Shown here in pieces: positions 8,501 to 15,215 of a DNA stretch of 21,761 nucleotides (positions within the stretch are counted from its first letter, which is position 1; each line of letters begins with the position of its first letter). The notes beneath the pieces are model-generated. The model did no database searches. It saw only the letters and a list, made by a program, of their open reading frames with translations, and had not been told where the DNA came from. Location of the stretch: assembly GCA_949746285.1 (NCBI GenBank), contig CATJZH010000138.1, positions 1 through 21,761 of the forward strand, written 5' to 3'. The translations under genes and the position numbers were made by a program. The DNA comes from an uncultured Clostridia bacterium (GTDB taxonomy: Bacteria > Bacillota > Clostridia > TANB77 > CAG-508).

Positions 8501-10754
8501 AGATTTAGATTCAGCACCAGCAAATGTTAATATTAAAGAGTACAATGAAAAACCATGGTTTGAAGATGATACAGATGCATCACCAGTACTTAAATTAGAT
8601 TTATCAAATGAAAACAGAAAAGTTAAAGGTATTGCTTGGGAAGATAAAGCAGAAGGTGCATCAGCTATAGGAAATGGTATAAAAGATAATAATGAAGCTT
8701 TAATCGGAGGACTTACAACAGAACTTGTTGAGAAAGTAAATGTTGACGGAAAAGAATATGATTTCTTATGGCCAACAAGTGATAAATTAGATTGCTTAGG
8801 TGGAAAATCTTTAGAAGATGTAACAGGAGGATTTAGTAGTACTATAGAAACTTCTAGAGAGAAAACAGATGTATTAAATGTTGGTGAATACATGTTTACA
8901 AACGTGCCAACAGGAAATCATGTAGTAAGATTTGTATATGGAAACAATATAACAGATTTAGAAGATACAAGTAAAGCAAGTTTAAAACCAGCACAAGCAT
9001 TAAACGGAGAAGGAAAACCATATTATGATAGTGATTTAATATACACATCTAATTATGATGAAGATATAGTTGATTCATCAAATGGACAAAATATAGTTTC
9101 AACACCTGCTGTATATAATGGTCAAGATTATAAATCAACAACTTATCAAAAAGGTTTTACAAGTACTACTCCAGACGGATATGTAAATAACGAATGGCAT
9201 GATTTAGCAAATGGACAGTTAGCAGCAGCTAGAGTTTCAGATGCTAGAGATAGTGAATCAAGAAGACTAGAAGTAATTGCAAATTCACAAACAATAACAA
9301 ATGTAAATGGAATAGTTTTAGAAGAGGCAAACGAAAAAGATGTTACACATACAGAATTATATGATGATTACTATATGTATGCAGATACAGCAAAATTAGA
9401 CTTAGACATTGAAGCAAGAGATGAGGCAGGATTAAATGGAGTAAATTCAGAAACGGTAAATGGAACTGTATTTACAAATGGAAGTGTAGCAGTAGAAAAA
9501 GAAGCTAAATCATATACAATAGATAATATGGATTGTGGCTTAATAGAAAGACCAGAAACAGCAGTAATATTAGATAAAGAAATAAATGAAATCAAATTAA
9601 CAACAAATGATGAAAAAGTTATATTTGATGCAAAATATGATATTAACTATGTAACAGTAGGAAGAAGAGACATTAAAGATAGAGTAGTAATAACTAAATT
9701 AGAAGATAATAAATATTTAGTAGCAGAAGTAAAATTAAATGAATCATCAATAGGAATTGATCAATTACAAGCATTAGATAAAAATGAATTAAAATTAACA
9801 GATGGATTTAATGAAGGAACACAAAACTTTAGGTTTATAAATATTGATGATGAAATACTTCAAGGTGCAACAATAGAAATTGGATATTTAATTACAGCAT
9901 TAAATGTTGGTGAAGTAGATTATGTAAGTGAAACTTTAGCAAAAGTTTCAACAGTAGATAATTCAAACCAAATGGCTGTAAAACAAGATATTTTAAAATT
10001 AGCTGAAGAGGCTAGAGCTAGCACAGCAGTTGAATTTGGTAAATATTTAGGAACATCATACTACACAGGTAATGTAAACCCAGATAAAGATGTAGTTGTT
10101 AAATCAAAAGTACGTCAAGTTATGGAATATATTGATAATGATGCAGTATTTAGTGAAAACTATAATACAGAGAGTGACCATATGTGGAGAAACACAACTA
10201 TAACAGAATTATCAGGAAGTGGATATGATATAAACAGAATGGTAGACAGTAGAGTAATACCATCATATGAACTAATAGATCCAAAAGGAATTACTTACAA
10301 AACAGAACAAAGAAACAATTTAGCAATAAGTATAGATTCTGAAGAATCAGGAATAAACTCAAATGCTAATTTTGAAGTATACCTAACACCATATTCAGTA
10401 GACAACGATAACTACAAATCACAAATAGCATTAACAATAACAAAAGTAGTATCTGCACAAGACGATGCTGATAACTTAACATTTGACAACATTGCAGAAA
10501 TTGTTAAATTTGAAAACTCTGTAGGTAGAAGAGATGTAACAGTAACAGCAGGTAATGCTAATCCAAAACTTGGAGAATTTAGCGGAGCATTAGTAGAAAG
10601 AGATTCAAGTGCAACAGAGTTAGTAACATTCACACCACCAACAGGTAATGAAAAAGAACACTTATTAATGATACAAATATTAGTAGTTACAATAATTGCA
10701 TTATCAATTGTAGTAGTTGGTATAGTAGTTATCAAAAAGAAAGTGACCATTTAG
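2562..10754 (+). CDS. Giant (2730-residue) exported adhesin: putative thioester head, eight Cna-B-like domains, Sdr-like stalk, TPPTG anchor
   Basis: The ATG at 2562 gives a classic signal peptide (MRKLNKK, then a hydrophobic run ending near residue 30). The head (about 80-200) has Cys107 in 'DLLCSQRG' and Gln185 in 'YTPSQIAWW', resembling the Cys and Gln of thioester (TED/TQXA) domains that bond covalently to host targets; this is a pattern match only. Residues 490-1449 hold eight tandem Cna-B-like domains, each with a strand-1 Lys, a mid-domain Glu and a final Asn, the isopeptide triad. SdrD-B-like signatures follow at about 1460 ('GKVWEDVRQDPG') and 2021 ('VKGIAWEDK'), then a long beta-rich region of unknown fold. 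The C-terminus has TPPTGN (residues 2691-2696), a transmembrane helix and a KKK tail, a noncanonical sortase signal. The upstream gene is coupled to it. The final codons and TAG stop lie within a repeat element. The surface location is well supported; the ligand is unknown. Confidence 0.9.
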   Translation: MRKLNKKILTLTISIFLILNIICSYSILAATTTKEDKEKKTMTTTTTNENGENKSTVVSTNGALVGADDVDVPWIEPSDYAIINNGCIFGGGAMTYDDLLSHGDLLCSQRGTLLTGSNSPSYDSLGESSSGSTHNKSEIPDLTPVRTQPNYTMSERKYASPEEAFILAFAQHSDGAAYGEYTPSQIAWWNTPAGQGMASSGGNFATVSGVSTRTVGNAHSNDLEQISNNYASAINGEITTLSQTVGKAFDPNKNYNNLNDSAKDFQKYIIAAAGVNSVDQVERGEDGFFKLNYNPKWVEGKLNFEGKEYDCSKTTVTFDEATVDGSNAIVGPFAIDYVYSKNFAYITDMTLETDDSNHKMLEYGKDWTISNVRKSNEGYPGPNAPFYIIIKNKYDATKIKNIHVDFEYTNAKGAFNYFEGEIKESKTNLTTTSKEIEKKDANGDTYYETEYTYSWEIIIGPLPSQRLAGNIDAEIRTFKTSLDRRSQNKGQIEIQKVIVDENGNELKLDKEDFFEFKLTVDGHEPERIRVKSNASATSEPYYWDGDKAPSFTVQEVNLPNGYEFVSIEPQRGTFEDGKTIKIVAKNTLAPKTGSIDLIKKAEESALGESNLIDADDTFEFEIVVSGKFRYNNGEYIEQSVPINVKVNADGNAHTVIPDGVIKWYDEAPKYDVKEINLPEGVEEVSIVPSSGSFVEGKTTITAVNKQKIERGTLQIIKTLENSNLFTEEDLKELEFNFKVKVDGHEEENVVATFFEKIQNADGTYTYTWKYESNQTYEWLAGHNPKYTIVEYNNPTGTAFDKQKTIAANSNNNLITVTDNGMTGTLVGNSDAVGVITNYVVNTVTPKKGKINLIKKVDEENLADKDYNFVVTVTGTFDYKGMHFENQTIQLTTENTNGYNVLENEDKYNDKEFVVINASKSNADEANGVFGRGDWTSDEFTWYGEAPKYKVQENLNGEDINYSIVPSSGTLEDNEIADREYLIVVTAWNGHDRVGYLHIIKELENSDKCDIDYLKTLKFKFKIHVDGYEEHTITLEPELKDDKWVWETKKDELKYSWRFDEEAPKYSIEEVDIPDGIVFVSANGQTTNKVEGTLVENKTTDVSIVATEVSVINRAEERVGQLIIDKKVTDASLNGKEFKMDVTLKGTFIYDGTLYKGEYKIPDVTVLGGSSWTSADIKWYGNGAPTYVVTEQESDIAEVVSIDNGTGTIRANAPGERVNIVTVTNKPKKIGGYLEITKQIQNGESGDTEFYFEVTIGNNAPYVISIKANETYKSDYIEWNASEEGPKYVVKEINIPEGYELVEIKNAEGNLKANETVTVVAINKVAEKHGKFKVTKSVVPNKYIDAAVKQEFEVRISILGTFIMNGETHYKADGPYVYTEKISVDVSKSHSSTYTSPEITWWGDEAPTVTVEEISMPQGWQQVGSPSNNGAGLIENGEIEIVVTNELPVYVEIYLTIDLAGKVWEDVRQDPGKNMLDSVPNGKIDSSEAGIKGVQVYVYRVAMNGDREVSRTLAKGYNDSLNSEITFPILTTPEGKWEAPRLHILSLTDEEKSKGAKTVKYDVEFVYDGQTYEPTLFLSKVNKEENKYIEGDAQDYLEASTSERDNFANRSMAKDYDRDDVNNRVQSIYGKTPLDGNGNTVGEVSGANNRNNVYYEANISGNDATRVESKLKTTDSQGVALDIFKTKARTSVGGLQYPFDSRSHLEHYDVAITGSGLAQIYKYSATYNYCLNINLGLVRREKVDVEATKDLYSAKVVVDGKELDYRFNKLEDLGKGILNRQAIDSAHVEYALGLYSTDYYYRAEIYRTNSEVYNAVNSFYKNVGRSMEDSEMEVYLTYKIGLHNSSSQKYVVGINSVDDYFDSSFGAPVKTSITKIVDGKEKEVANASYMKIGGSRTNVDWNVVEQNIKASDGKTYNKMVTNLNGVKLVSGDRAEIFVTFAMKKDNIDGVKNAIELGAKSNIVEIANYSTYYADGSVAGKIDLDSAPANVNIKEYNEKPWFEDDTDASPVLKLDLSNENRKVKGIAWEDKAEGASAIGNGIKDNNEALIGGLTTELVEKVNVDGKEYDFLWPTSDKLDCLGGKSLEDVTGGFSSTIETSREKTDVLNVGEYMFTNVPTGNHVVRFVYGNNITDLEDTSKASLKPAQALNGEGKPYYDSDLIYTSNYDEDIVDSSNGQNIVSTPAVYNGQDYKSTTYQKGFTSTTPDGYVNNEWHDLANGQLAAARVSDARDSESRRLEVIANSQTITNVNGIVLEEANEKDVTHTELYDDYYMYADTAKLDLDIEARDEAGLNGVNSETVNGTVFTNGSVAVEKEAKSYTIDNMDCGLIERPETAVILDKEINEIKLTTNDEKVIFDAKYDINYVTVGRRDIKDRVVITKLEDNKYLVAEVKLNESSIGIDQLQALDKNELKLTDGFNEGTQNFRFINIDDEILQGATIEIGYLITALNVGEVDYVSETLAKVSTVDNSNQMAVKQDILKLAEEARASTAVEFGKYLGTSYYTGNVNPDKDVVVKSKVRQVMEYIDNDAVFSENYNTESDHMWRNTTITELSGSGYDINRMVDSRVIPSYELIDPKGITYKTEQRNNLAISIDSEESGINSNANFEVYLTPYSVDNDNYKSQIALTITKVVSAQDDADNLTFDNIAEIVKFENSVGRRDVTVTAGNANPKLGEFSGALVERDSSATELVTFTPPTGNEKEHLLMIQILVVTIIALSIVVVGIVVIKKKVTI
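4029..6908 (+). repeat. Coding repeat array: eight tandem Cna-B-like domains in alternating short and long types
   Basis: Domains start at about residues 490, 593, 711, 848, 994, 1119, 1230 and 1329 of the giant adhesin. Each opens with G-x-(I/L)-x-(I/V)-x-K, carries a W...(A/G)P-x-(Y/F)-x-V-x-E core and ends in a strand with Asn. Domains 1, 3, 5 and 7 have a short central hairpin (VDGHE, VDGHE, VDGYE, IGNNAP). Domains 2, 4, 6 and 8 have a longer one (SGKFRYNNG, TGTFDYKG, KGTFIYDG, LGTFIMNG). Domains 3 and 5 share extra identity at their start (LENS followed by an acidic loop). The array therefore looks built by duplication of a two-domain unit. Confidence 0.8.
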
Positions 10755-10799
10755 GGACGTATGTTTTTGGACATTTTTGTCCAAAAGGGGACGCTAGTT
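10742..10799 (+). repeat. GGGAC/GTCC palindromic repeat, copy 1, overlapping the 3' end of the giant adhesin gene
   Basis: It contains a perfect 9-bp stem TTTTGGACA / TGTCCAAAA (10765-10773 / 10778-10786) with a TTTT loop, flanked by GGGACG on the left and GGGGACG on the right. The left edge AGTGACC and the GTTTTTGGACA...TGTCC core match the larger element at 16735-16854. The in-frame TAG stop of the adhesin (10752-10754) and its last codons lie inside the repeat. Repeats with GGGGAC...GTCC ends are often linked to REP-associated Y1 transposases; that link is inference here. Confidence 0.75.
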
Positions 10800-10813
10800 A
10801 AAAAATGGAATAT

Positions 10814-10860
10814 AAAGAGGAAGTTTCAAATAGGAAGCTTCCTCTTTTGAAATTTTATTT
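10814..10860 (+). terminator. Intrinsic terminator downstream of the surface-protein operon
   Basis: A perfect 10-bp stem AAAGAGGAAG / CTTCCTCTTT (10814-10823 / 10838-10847) with a 14-nt loop is followed by a T-rich stretch (TGAAATTTTATTT). It lies between the adhesin stop and the spoIIE promoter. Confidence 0.75.
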
Positions 10861-10961
10861 GTAGATTTTAATATAAATACTTGTCTTTTTGAAATAAATG
10901 TAATAAAATAAATGTAAATTATCACAATTTGTAAAAAACTTTTAATATATAAACTTTAAAT

Positions 10962-10989
10962 CTGACAAAAAATTTTTTTTTCTTATGAT
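10962..10989 (+). promoter_or_regulatory. Predicted spoIIE promoter (sigma-A type) overlapping a Spo0A-like box
   Basis: The -35 CTGACA (10962-10967) and -10 TATGAT (10984-10989) are separated by 16 nt. TGACAAA at 10963-10969 matches the 0A-box core TGNCGAA at six of seven positions and overlaps the -35. In Bacillus subtilis, spoIIE is transcribed by sigma-A RNA polymerase activated by Spo0A, so the arrangement fits, though a single AT-rich box can occur by chance. Confidence 0.5.
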
Positions 10990-11026
10990 TTAATATTTAC
11001 ATATTAAAAGCGAGGGGTGGTTAAGG

Positions 11027-13438
11027 ATGTTTCAAAATGTTGCAGATGTAGGAGATCAAAACGAAGAATTACACGAAAAAAATAGTGTTGTATATAGATT
11101 AAAAGAACTCTTTAAATATCAAAATATATTTATATATATTTTGACATTTTTATTGTCAAGCTTGTCAATAAAAGGGCAAATAGTTCCTTTTGGACTAGCT
11201 ATAATGGCAGCATGTGTAGGAGAAAATATTCCAATAATAGGTGTTTTTATTTCTGCCATATTAGGTACTGCTTTAGGTAATGGAGTTTCTAGTTTAGGAA
11301 ATTTTATGGCAGTTTCAATAGTATATTTTTTGTTAGTTTTAATATTTAGAGCAAAAATTGCTGTTGAAGAAAGAAATGAAATTGTAAAAACAGGAAGCAA
11401 GTTGTTTTTTGCATGTTTTGCAGTTTCATTAGTAAAAAGCTTTATTGGAGTATTTTTATTATATGATGTTTTTATGGCTGCAATTTCTTCAGCTATTGTT
11501 TATGTTTTTTATAAAATTTTTGTAAATGGACTAGCTAGTATAAAAAACTTTAATGAGAAAAAAGCTTTTACAATAGAGGAATTAATTGCTGGTGTTCTTA
11601 TTATTTCTCTTGCAAGTTTAGCATTTAATAATGTAAATGTATTTTCATTAAATATAAGCAATATAATAATGATTTTCATGATAATGGTATTAGGCTGGAA
11701 AAATGGAATGTTAATAGGGGCTGTTTCAGGTATTTCTATTGGACTAGCAGTTAGTTTTGTAGATGGAACAAGCTTTGTACAAATTTCAATGTTTGCAATT
11801 TCTGGAATCCTATCTGGTGTTTTAAATAAGTTTGGAAAAGTAGGAGTTATAATAGGATTTTTATTAGGAAATGCAATTCTTACATATTGGGTTAGAGGTG
11901 CTTCTACAATGATAATCTATTTTAGAGAGATATTCATTGCTTCAATAGGACTTTTATTAGTTCCCAAAAAAGTAAAAATAGAAATAGAAGATCTTTTTGG
12001 AAAAGATAAGTTACTAGATAATACTGGAGAAAGAAGATTAGAACAACAAAATGAGGAAGTTTCTAAAAAATTAAAAACTCTTTCAGAAATGTTTAATGAA
12101 TTAATGATAACTCCAAGTAAAGATGAAATTGCGACAAAAGAAAGTTTTATACAAGATTTTTTAGACAATATTGAAGAAATTAAAATAAATATGTTTTATG
12201 AAGAAGTTTCAAATGAGAATACAGGAATAGCAAAAGATATATGTGAAGTATTAATTCAAAATGAAATTTTATTAGATAAAGATTTAGTAGAAATACTAAA
12301 AAATCACAATAATTATGTTGTTATGCAAGATGCTAATATTAAAAATGATTTACAAGAAGTTGTAAAAATTGCAAATAGAACATTAAAAATTTTTCAAATA
12401 AATAGAGCCAAAGAAGAAGAAAGAAAAAGCACTATGAGATCAATGAATGAAAATTTAAAAGGTGTTGTAAAAGTTATTGATAAATGTGCAGAAGAAATAG
12501 TTGTTAAGCCTAAAAGCGAGTTTTCTAGTAAAGAAAAAGAAATTACTTTTTTATTAAAAAGTAAAAACATAAATGTTCAAAACTGTCAAATTAAAAAGCT
12601 TAAAAATGAGAAATATATAGTTGAACTTAAATTTAGTTATAATGATAATAGAGTTAAAGAAAAAGAAATAATGATAAATATTGCTGACATTATTTCTAAA
12701 AGTATTGGTACTAAAATAGTATTACAAAGAGAAAGAAAAGATGAAGAAAAAGAAGAATATTATCAAGTTTATTCTAGTGAGGATAAATTTGTTCTTCAAG
12801 TTGGAAGTGCCAAAATAACTAAAGATAATAGTGAAATTTCTGGAGACTGCAGTCTTCAAATAAAATTGGCTGATGGTAAGTATCTACTTGCAATTGCAGA
12901 TGGAATGGGTAGTGGAGAAAAGGCAAGGGAATATAGCAAATTAAGTTTAAGATTAATAAAACAAATGTTAGTTGCAGGTTTTAATAATGAAGAATCTGTT
13001 AAAATGATAAATTCACGAATAAATTATTTAGGAGGTTCTAAAAGGTTTTCAACGTTAGATATGTCTGTATTAGATTTATTTATTGGTAAAGTTCAAATAT
13101 TAAAAAATGCTGCTTGTAGTACTTATATAAAAAATAAAAAAAATATAAAAAAAGTAAAATCTGAAAACTTACCAGTGGGTATGGTAGATGATATCGAACT
13201 AAAATCACAAACAATTGATGTTGAAGATGGAAACATTTTAGTAATGTGTAGCGATGGCGTGCTAGATTCTAAATGTGATGAAGGATTAGACTGGATTGAA
13301 GAATTTCTAAAAAATGTTACTACAAATAACGTACAGAAAATTGCAGATTTAATTTTAGCAGAAGCAATAGATAATAGTTATGGTATAGTTCAAGATGATA
13401 TGACAATTATTGTAAGTAAAATAGTTAAAAGAAAGTAA
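11027..13438 (+). CDS. spoIIE: Stage II sporulation protein E (SpoIIE), membrane serine phosphatase
   Basis: SpoIIE sits at the asymmetric septum and dephosphorylates the anti-anti-sigma factor SpoIIAA, releasing sigma F in the forespore; it also interacts with FtsZ. The 803-residue length is close to the family norm (about 800). Residues about 30-320 contain a dense set of hydrophobic segments, consistent with the roughly ten-helix N-terminal membrane domain. A charged, coiled-coil-like central region follows (about 325-570). The C-terminus is a PP2C-type phosphatase with the metal-binding motif DGMGSG (from Asp625) and 'SDGVLDS' (Asp743). ATG 11027 follows a purine-rich GAGGGGTGG by 6 nt. 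The gene stands alone, with a terminator on each side, and probably uses the promoter at 10962. No truncation or missing motif was seen. Confidence 0.97.
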   Translation: MFQNVADVGDQNEELHEKNSVVYRLKELFKYQNIFIYILTFLLSSLSIKGQIVPFGLAIMAACVGENIPIIGVFISAILGTALGNGVSSLGNFMAVSIVYFLLVLIFRAKIAVEERNEIVKTGSKLFFACFAVSLVKSFIGVFLLYDVFMAAISSAIVYVFYKIFVNGLASIKNFNEKKAFTIEELIAGVLIISLASLAFNNVNVFSLNISNIIMIFMIMVLGWKNGMLIGAVSGISIGLAVSFVDGTSFVQISMFAISGILSGVLNKFGKVGVIIGFLLGNAILTYWVRGASTMIIYFREIFIASIGLLLVPKKVKIEIEDLFGKDKLLDNTGERRLEQQNEEVSKKLKTLSEMFNELMITPSKDEIATKESFIQDFLDNIEEIKINMFYEEVSNENTGIAKDICEVLIQNEILLDKDLVEILKNHNNYVVMQDANIKNDLQEVVKIANRTLKIFQINRAKEEERKSTMRSMNENLKGVVKVIDKCAEEIVVKPKSEFSSKEKEITFLLKSKNINVQNCQIKKLKNEKYIVELKFSYNDNRVKEKEIMINIADIISKSIGTKIVLQRERKDEEKEEYYQVYSSEDKFVLQVGSAKITKDNSEISGDCSLQIKLADGKYLLAIADGMGSGEKAREYSKLSLRLIKQMLVAGFNNEESVKMINSRINYLGGSKRFSTLDMSVLDLFIGKVQILKNAACSTYIKNKKNIKKVKSENLPVGMVDDIELKSQTIDVEDGNILVMCSDGVLDSKCDEGLDWIEEFLKNVTTNNVQKIADLILAEAIDNSYGIVQDDMTIIVSKIVKRK

Positions 13439-13443
13439 AAATG

Positions 13444-13476
13444 AATTCCTATTCTTTATTAGAGTAGGAATTTTAA
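13444..13476 (+). terminator. Intrinsic terminator of spoIIE
   Basis: The 12-bp stem AATTCCTATTCT / AGAGTAGGAATT (one G-T pair; 13444-13455 / 13461-13472) has a 5-nt loop and is followed by TTTTAAT. It starts 5 nt after the spoIIE stop. Confidence 0.88.
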
Positions 13477-13485
13477 TGTTAAGAA

Positions 13486-13545
13486 TCAACTGCACTCGTT
13501 GACATAATATAGCAAAAATGGTATAATATCCATACCAATATTATA
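13486..13545 (+). promoter_or_regulatory. Near-perfect extended -10 promoter with three nested palindromes
   Basis: TTGACA (13499-13504), a 17-nt spacer and TGGTATAAT (-10 at 13522-13527) form an essentially consensus sigma-70/A promoter. Three inverted repeats overlap it: TCAAC-N7-GTTGA (13486-13502, over the -35), TGGTAT-N7-ATACCA (13519-13537, over the -10) and TATAATAT-N8-ATATTATA (13522-13545, from the -10 into the ribosome-binding site). They could be operators for a repressor or may partly reflect AT-richness. Confidence 0.8.
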
Positions 13546-13550
13546 GGAGG
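13545..13550 (+). promoter_or_regulatory. Ribosome-binding site that fixes the cassette gene start
   Basis: AGGAGG lies 7 nt before ATG 13558 but only 1 nt before the in-frame GTG at 13552, so the ATG is the better start. Confidence 0.85.
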
Positions 13551-13557
13551 TGTGAGC

Positions 13558-13977
13558 ATGCGGAAGTGCAGGTACGAACTTCCAGAAAATGTAGTTTCTT
13601 TTTTAAGAGAATATAATAAGATGTATATTCTGGATTCTGGAAGTGAAACAAGGTTAGAATTTGAAAAAGTTGCCAACGAGATGACGAATGGAATAATCGA
13701 GGATTACATAAGCCCCGCAAAAAGAATTGATGGATATTCAAATTCAAGGGGAATTGTAGTCCAGATTTTCTGCAAAAAACATACAATTGGCGTGTTTTCG
13801 TATTATTGGGAAGACAGACCGATTTTAAGATGGAAATGGCGACGATTTACATCAATGCACACAAACAGCAACCAACTGATGAACATCGGCGTTGCTGAAA
13901 GTGTTGTAATTGAAGGCAAAATGTATGAAATAAGAAAAAACATGGAGCTTTTCCAGGAGTTCTATTATACGTTTTAA
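13558..13977 (+). CDS. Hypothetical 139-residue protein of unknown function, probably horizontally acquired
   Basis: I do not recognise the family. The protein is small, basic and aromatic-rich, has no signal peptide or membrane helix, and looks mostly soluble alpha/beta. A Trp/Arg-rich strand region ('WEDRPILRWKWRRF', about residues 84-97) and an aromatic C-terminus ('FQEFYYTF') stand out. Its composition differs sharply from its neighbours: sampled 60-base stretches give 37-42% GC, against 17% in a sampled spoIIE stretch. It uses CGG, CGA, CCC and GGC codons that are rare elsewhere in the window. It has its own strong promoter and terminator and no operon partner. This is consistent with a mobile single-gene cargo. 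Regulation by a repressor is possible given the palindromes over the promoter. Coding status is well supported by the promoter, ribosome-binding site and terminator; function is unknown. Confidence 0.85.
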   Translation: MRKCRYELPENVVSFLREYNKMYILDSGSETRLEFEKVANEMTNGIIEDYISPAKRIDGYSNSRGIVVQIFCKKHTIGVFSYYWEDRPILRWKWRRFTSMHTNSNQLMNIGVAESVVIEGKMYEIRKNMELFQEFYYTF

Positions 13978-13984
13978 TCACACA

Positions 13985-14030
13985 AAAGCTGGCAGTAACT
14001 TGTGAGAGTTGCTTGCCAGCTTTATTATAT
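13985..14030. terminator. Bidirectional-looking terminator between convergent genes
   Basis: The perfect 10-bp stem AAAGCTGGCA / TGCCAGCTTT (13985-13994 / 14014-14023) has a 19-nt loop. T-rich DNA follows on the plus strand (TTTATTATATT) and TTTTGTG on the minus strand. It can serve both the cassette gene and the minus-strand glycosyltransferase. Confidence 0.8.
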
Positions 14031-14054
14031 TGTTCATATTAAATTTATTTGTTC

Positions 14055-15188
14055 TTATAATTCATCTAGCAAAATTTTGCATATATCAGATGTTGAATTC
14101 GGTTTTGCAAGAGCTTTTGATTTGTTTTTCATTTCTTGTAATTTTTCACGATTTCTAGATATATATTTTAAAACTCTGACAATACTATCACCTTTTTTTA
14201 TCCAAATTGCCGCGCCATTATATACTAAATATTCTGCATTTTCTTCTTCTTGACCAGGAATAGGATTTATTATTGCAATAGGTAAATTTGAAGCTAAAGC
14301 TTCTGTTAAAGTAAGTCCACCAGCTTTAGTTATAACACCTAAAGAAATGCTCATAAGCTCAGGAACTTTATTTGTATATTCTAGTATTTTTACTCTATTT
14401 TCGCATTTAGAATTTTTTACTAAATCTTTAAAACTTTTGTTCATACGTTTGTTTTTTCCAGAGATAGCAATTATTTGCAAATCTCGGAAAAGTTTTATTA
14501 AAACTTTTAGAACAGTATATGTGGTTCTTCTACCAAGTCCAAATTCGCCACCAGCAAAAAAAAGAAGAGTTTCTTTATCTGGCGAAAGGTTAAATTCTTT
14601 TAAAATATTATTTTTATTATATTTCATTAGAAATCTATCAGAAATAGGGATACCAGTAACAAAAATTCTTTGGTCGCTTACCCCTTTAGAAATCATATCC
14701 ATTTTCATTTGTTCATTTGCAACAAAGAAATAATCAATATATTTGTATAAAACTAGCCATTGAGCATGTATATGATAATCTGTAAGTATAGTTGCGATTT
14801 TACAATTTATTTTTTTCCTTTGCTTTAAAATAGCACACATTTGACTAGAAAATGGATGAGTAGAAATAATTAAGTCGGGTTTAAATTCTTGTAAAAGTGC
14901 ATTTAATTTATGTGACATTAGTTTATTTGTAGTATTACTTATATGCGAAAGTGCACCTGTTTGTGAATTTTTATAAACATGTTTCCAAGCCCAAGGAGCT
15001 TTTTTAGCAAGTTCTTTATAAGCTTCTGTTGATACCTTATTTATATATTTATTTATATATTCAATACAGTCTACAATTTGTACTTCTACTTTTTCTGCAT
15101 AGTTTTTTTCCAAATAGGAACTTATAGTTTTGGCTGCTGAAACATGGCCACCACCATATGAACCATAAAATATTAATATTTTTTTCAT
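14055..15188 (-). CDS. GT28-family diacylglycerol glycosyltransferase (UgtP / MGDG-synthase type)
   Basis: Enzymes of this family transfer a sugar from UDP-glucose or UDP-galactose to diacylglycerol at the inner membrane face, giving membrane glycolipids and, in many Firmicutes, lipoteichoic-acid anchors. The 377-residue protein has the N-terminal MGDG-synthase domain with 'SYGGGHVSAAK' (residues 10-20) and 'TDYHIHAQW' (136-144). The C-terminal nucleotide-sugar-binding half contains 'FAGGEFGLGRR' (211-221), 'KAGGLTLTEA' (288-297) and 'PGQEEEN' (311-317). Length and motifs are complete. The ATG at 15188 is preceded by AAAGGA and by a minus-strand extended -10 promoter. It is monocistronic and diverges from ypeB. 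Donor and acceptor cannot be read from the sequence, and a MurG-like role is less likely given the MGDG N-domain. Confidence 0.88.
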   Translation of the reverse strand: MKKILIFYGSYGGGHVSAAKTISSYLEKNYAEKVEVQIVDCIEYINKYINKVSTEAYKELAKKAPWAWKHVYKNSQTGALSHISNTTNKLMSHKLNALLQEFKPDLIISTHPFSSQMCAILKQRKKINCKIATILTDYHIHAQWLVLYKYIDYFFVANEQMKMDMISKGVSDQRIFVTGIPISDRFLMKYNKNNILKEFNLSPDKETLLFFAGGEFGLGRRTTYTVLKVLIKLFRDLQIIAISGKNKRMNKSFKDLVKNSKCENRVKILEYTNKVPELMSISLGVITKAGGLTLTEALASNLPIAIINPIPGQEEENAEYLVYNGAAIWIKKGDSIVRVLKYISRNREKLQEMKNKSKALAKPNSTSDICKILLDEL

Positions 15189-15215
15189 ATTTTAAATTCC
15201 TTTCAAATTGGAAAA

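Noticed and set aside
8471..8893. 140-codon open frame on the minus strand inside the giant adhesin gene
   Set aside because: It is antisense to a clearly coding frame, Ser/Pro-rich as expected for a reverse shadow, with no ribosome-binding site or family match.
10412..10750. 112-codon minus-strand frame at the adhesin 3' end
   Set aside because: Antisense shadow of the coding strand; no promoter or recognisable domain.
13552..13557. GTG start for the cassette gene
   Set aside because: Only 1 nt separates it from AGGAGG; ATG 13558 has correct spacing.
13481..14030. The foreign cassette as an insertion sequence or integron cassette
   Set aside because: No terminal inverted repeats, target duplications, attC-like site or recombinase could be identified around it.
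14347..14733. 128-codon plus-strand frame inside the glycosyltransferase gene
   Set aside because: It lies opposite the intact GT28 gene with all its motifs; composition is that of a reverse shadow.
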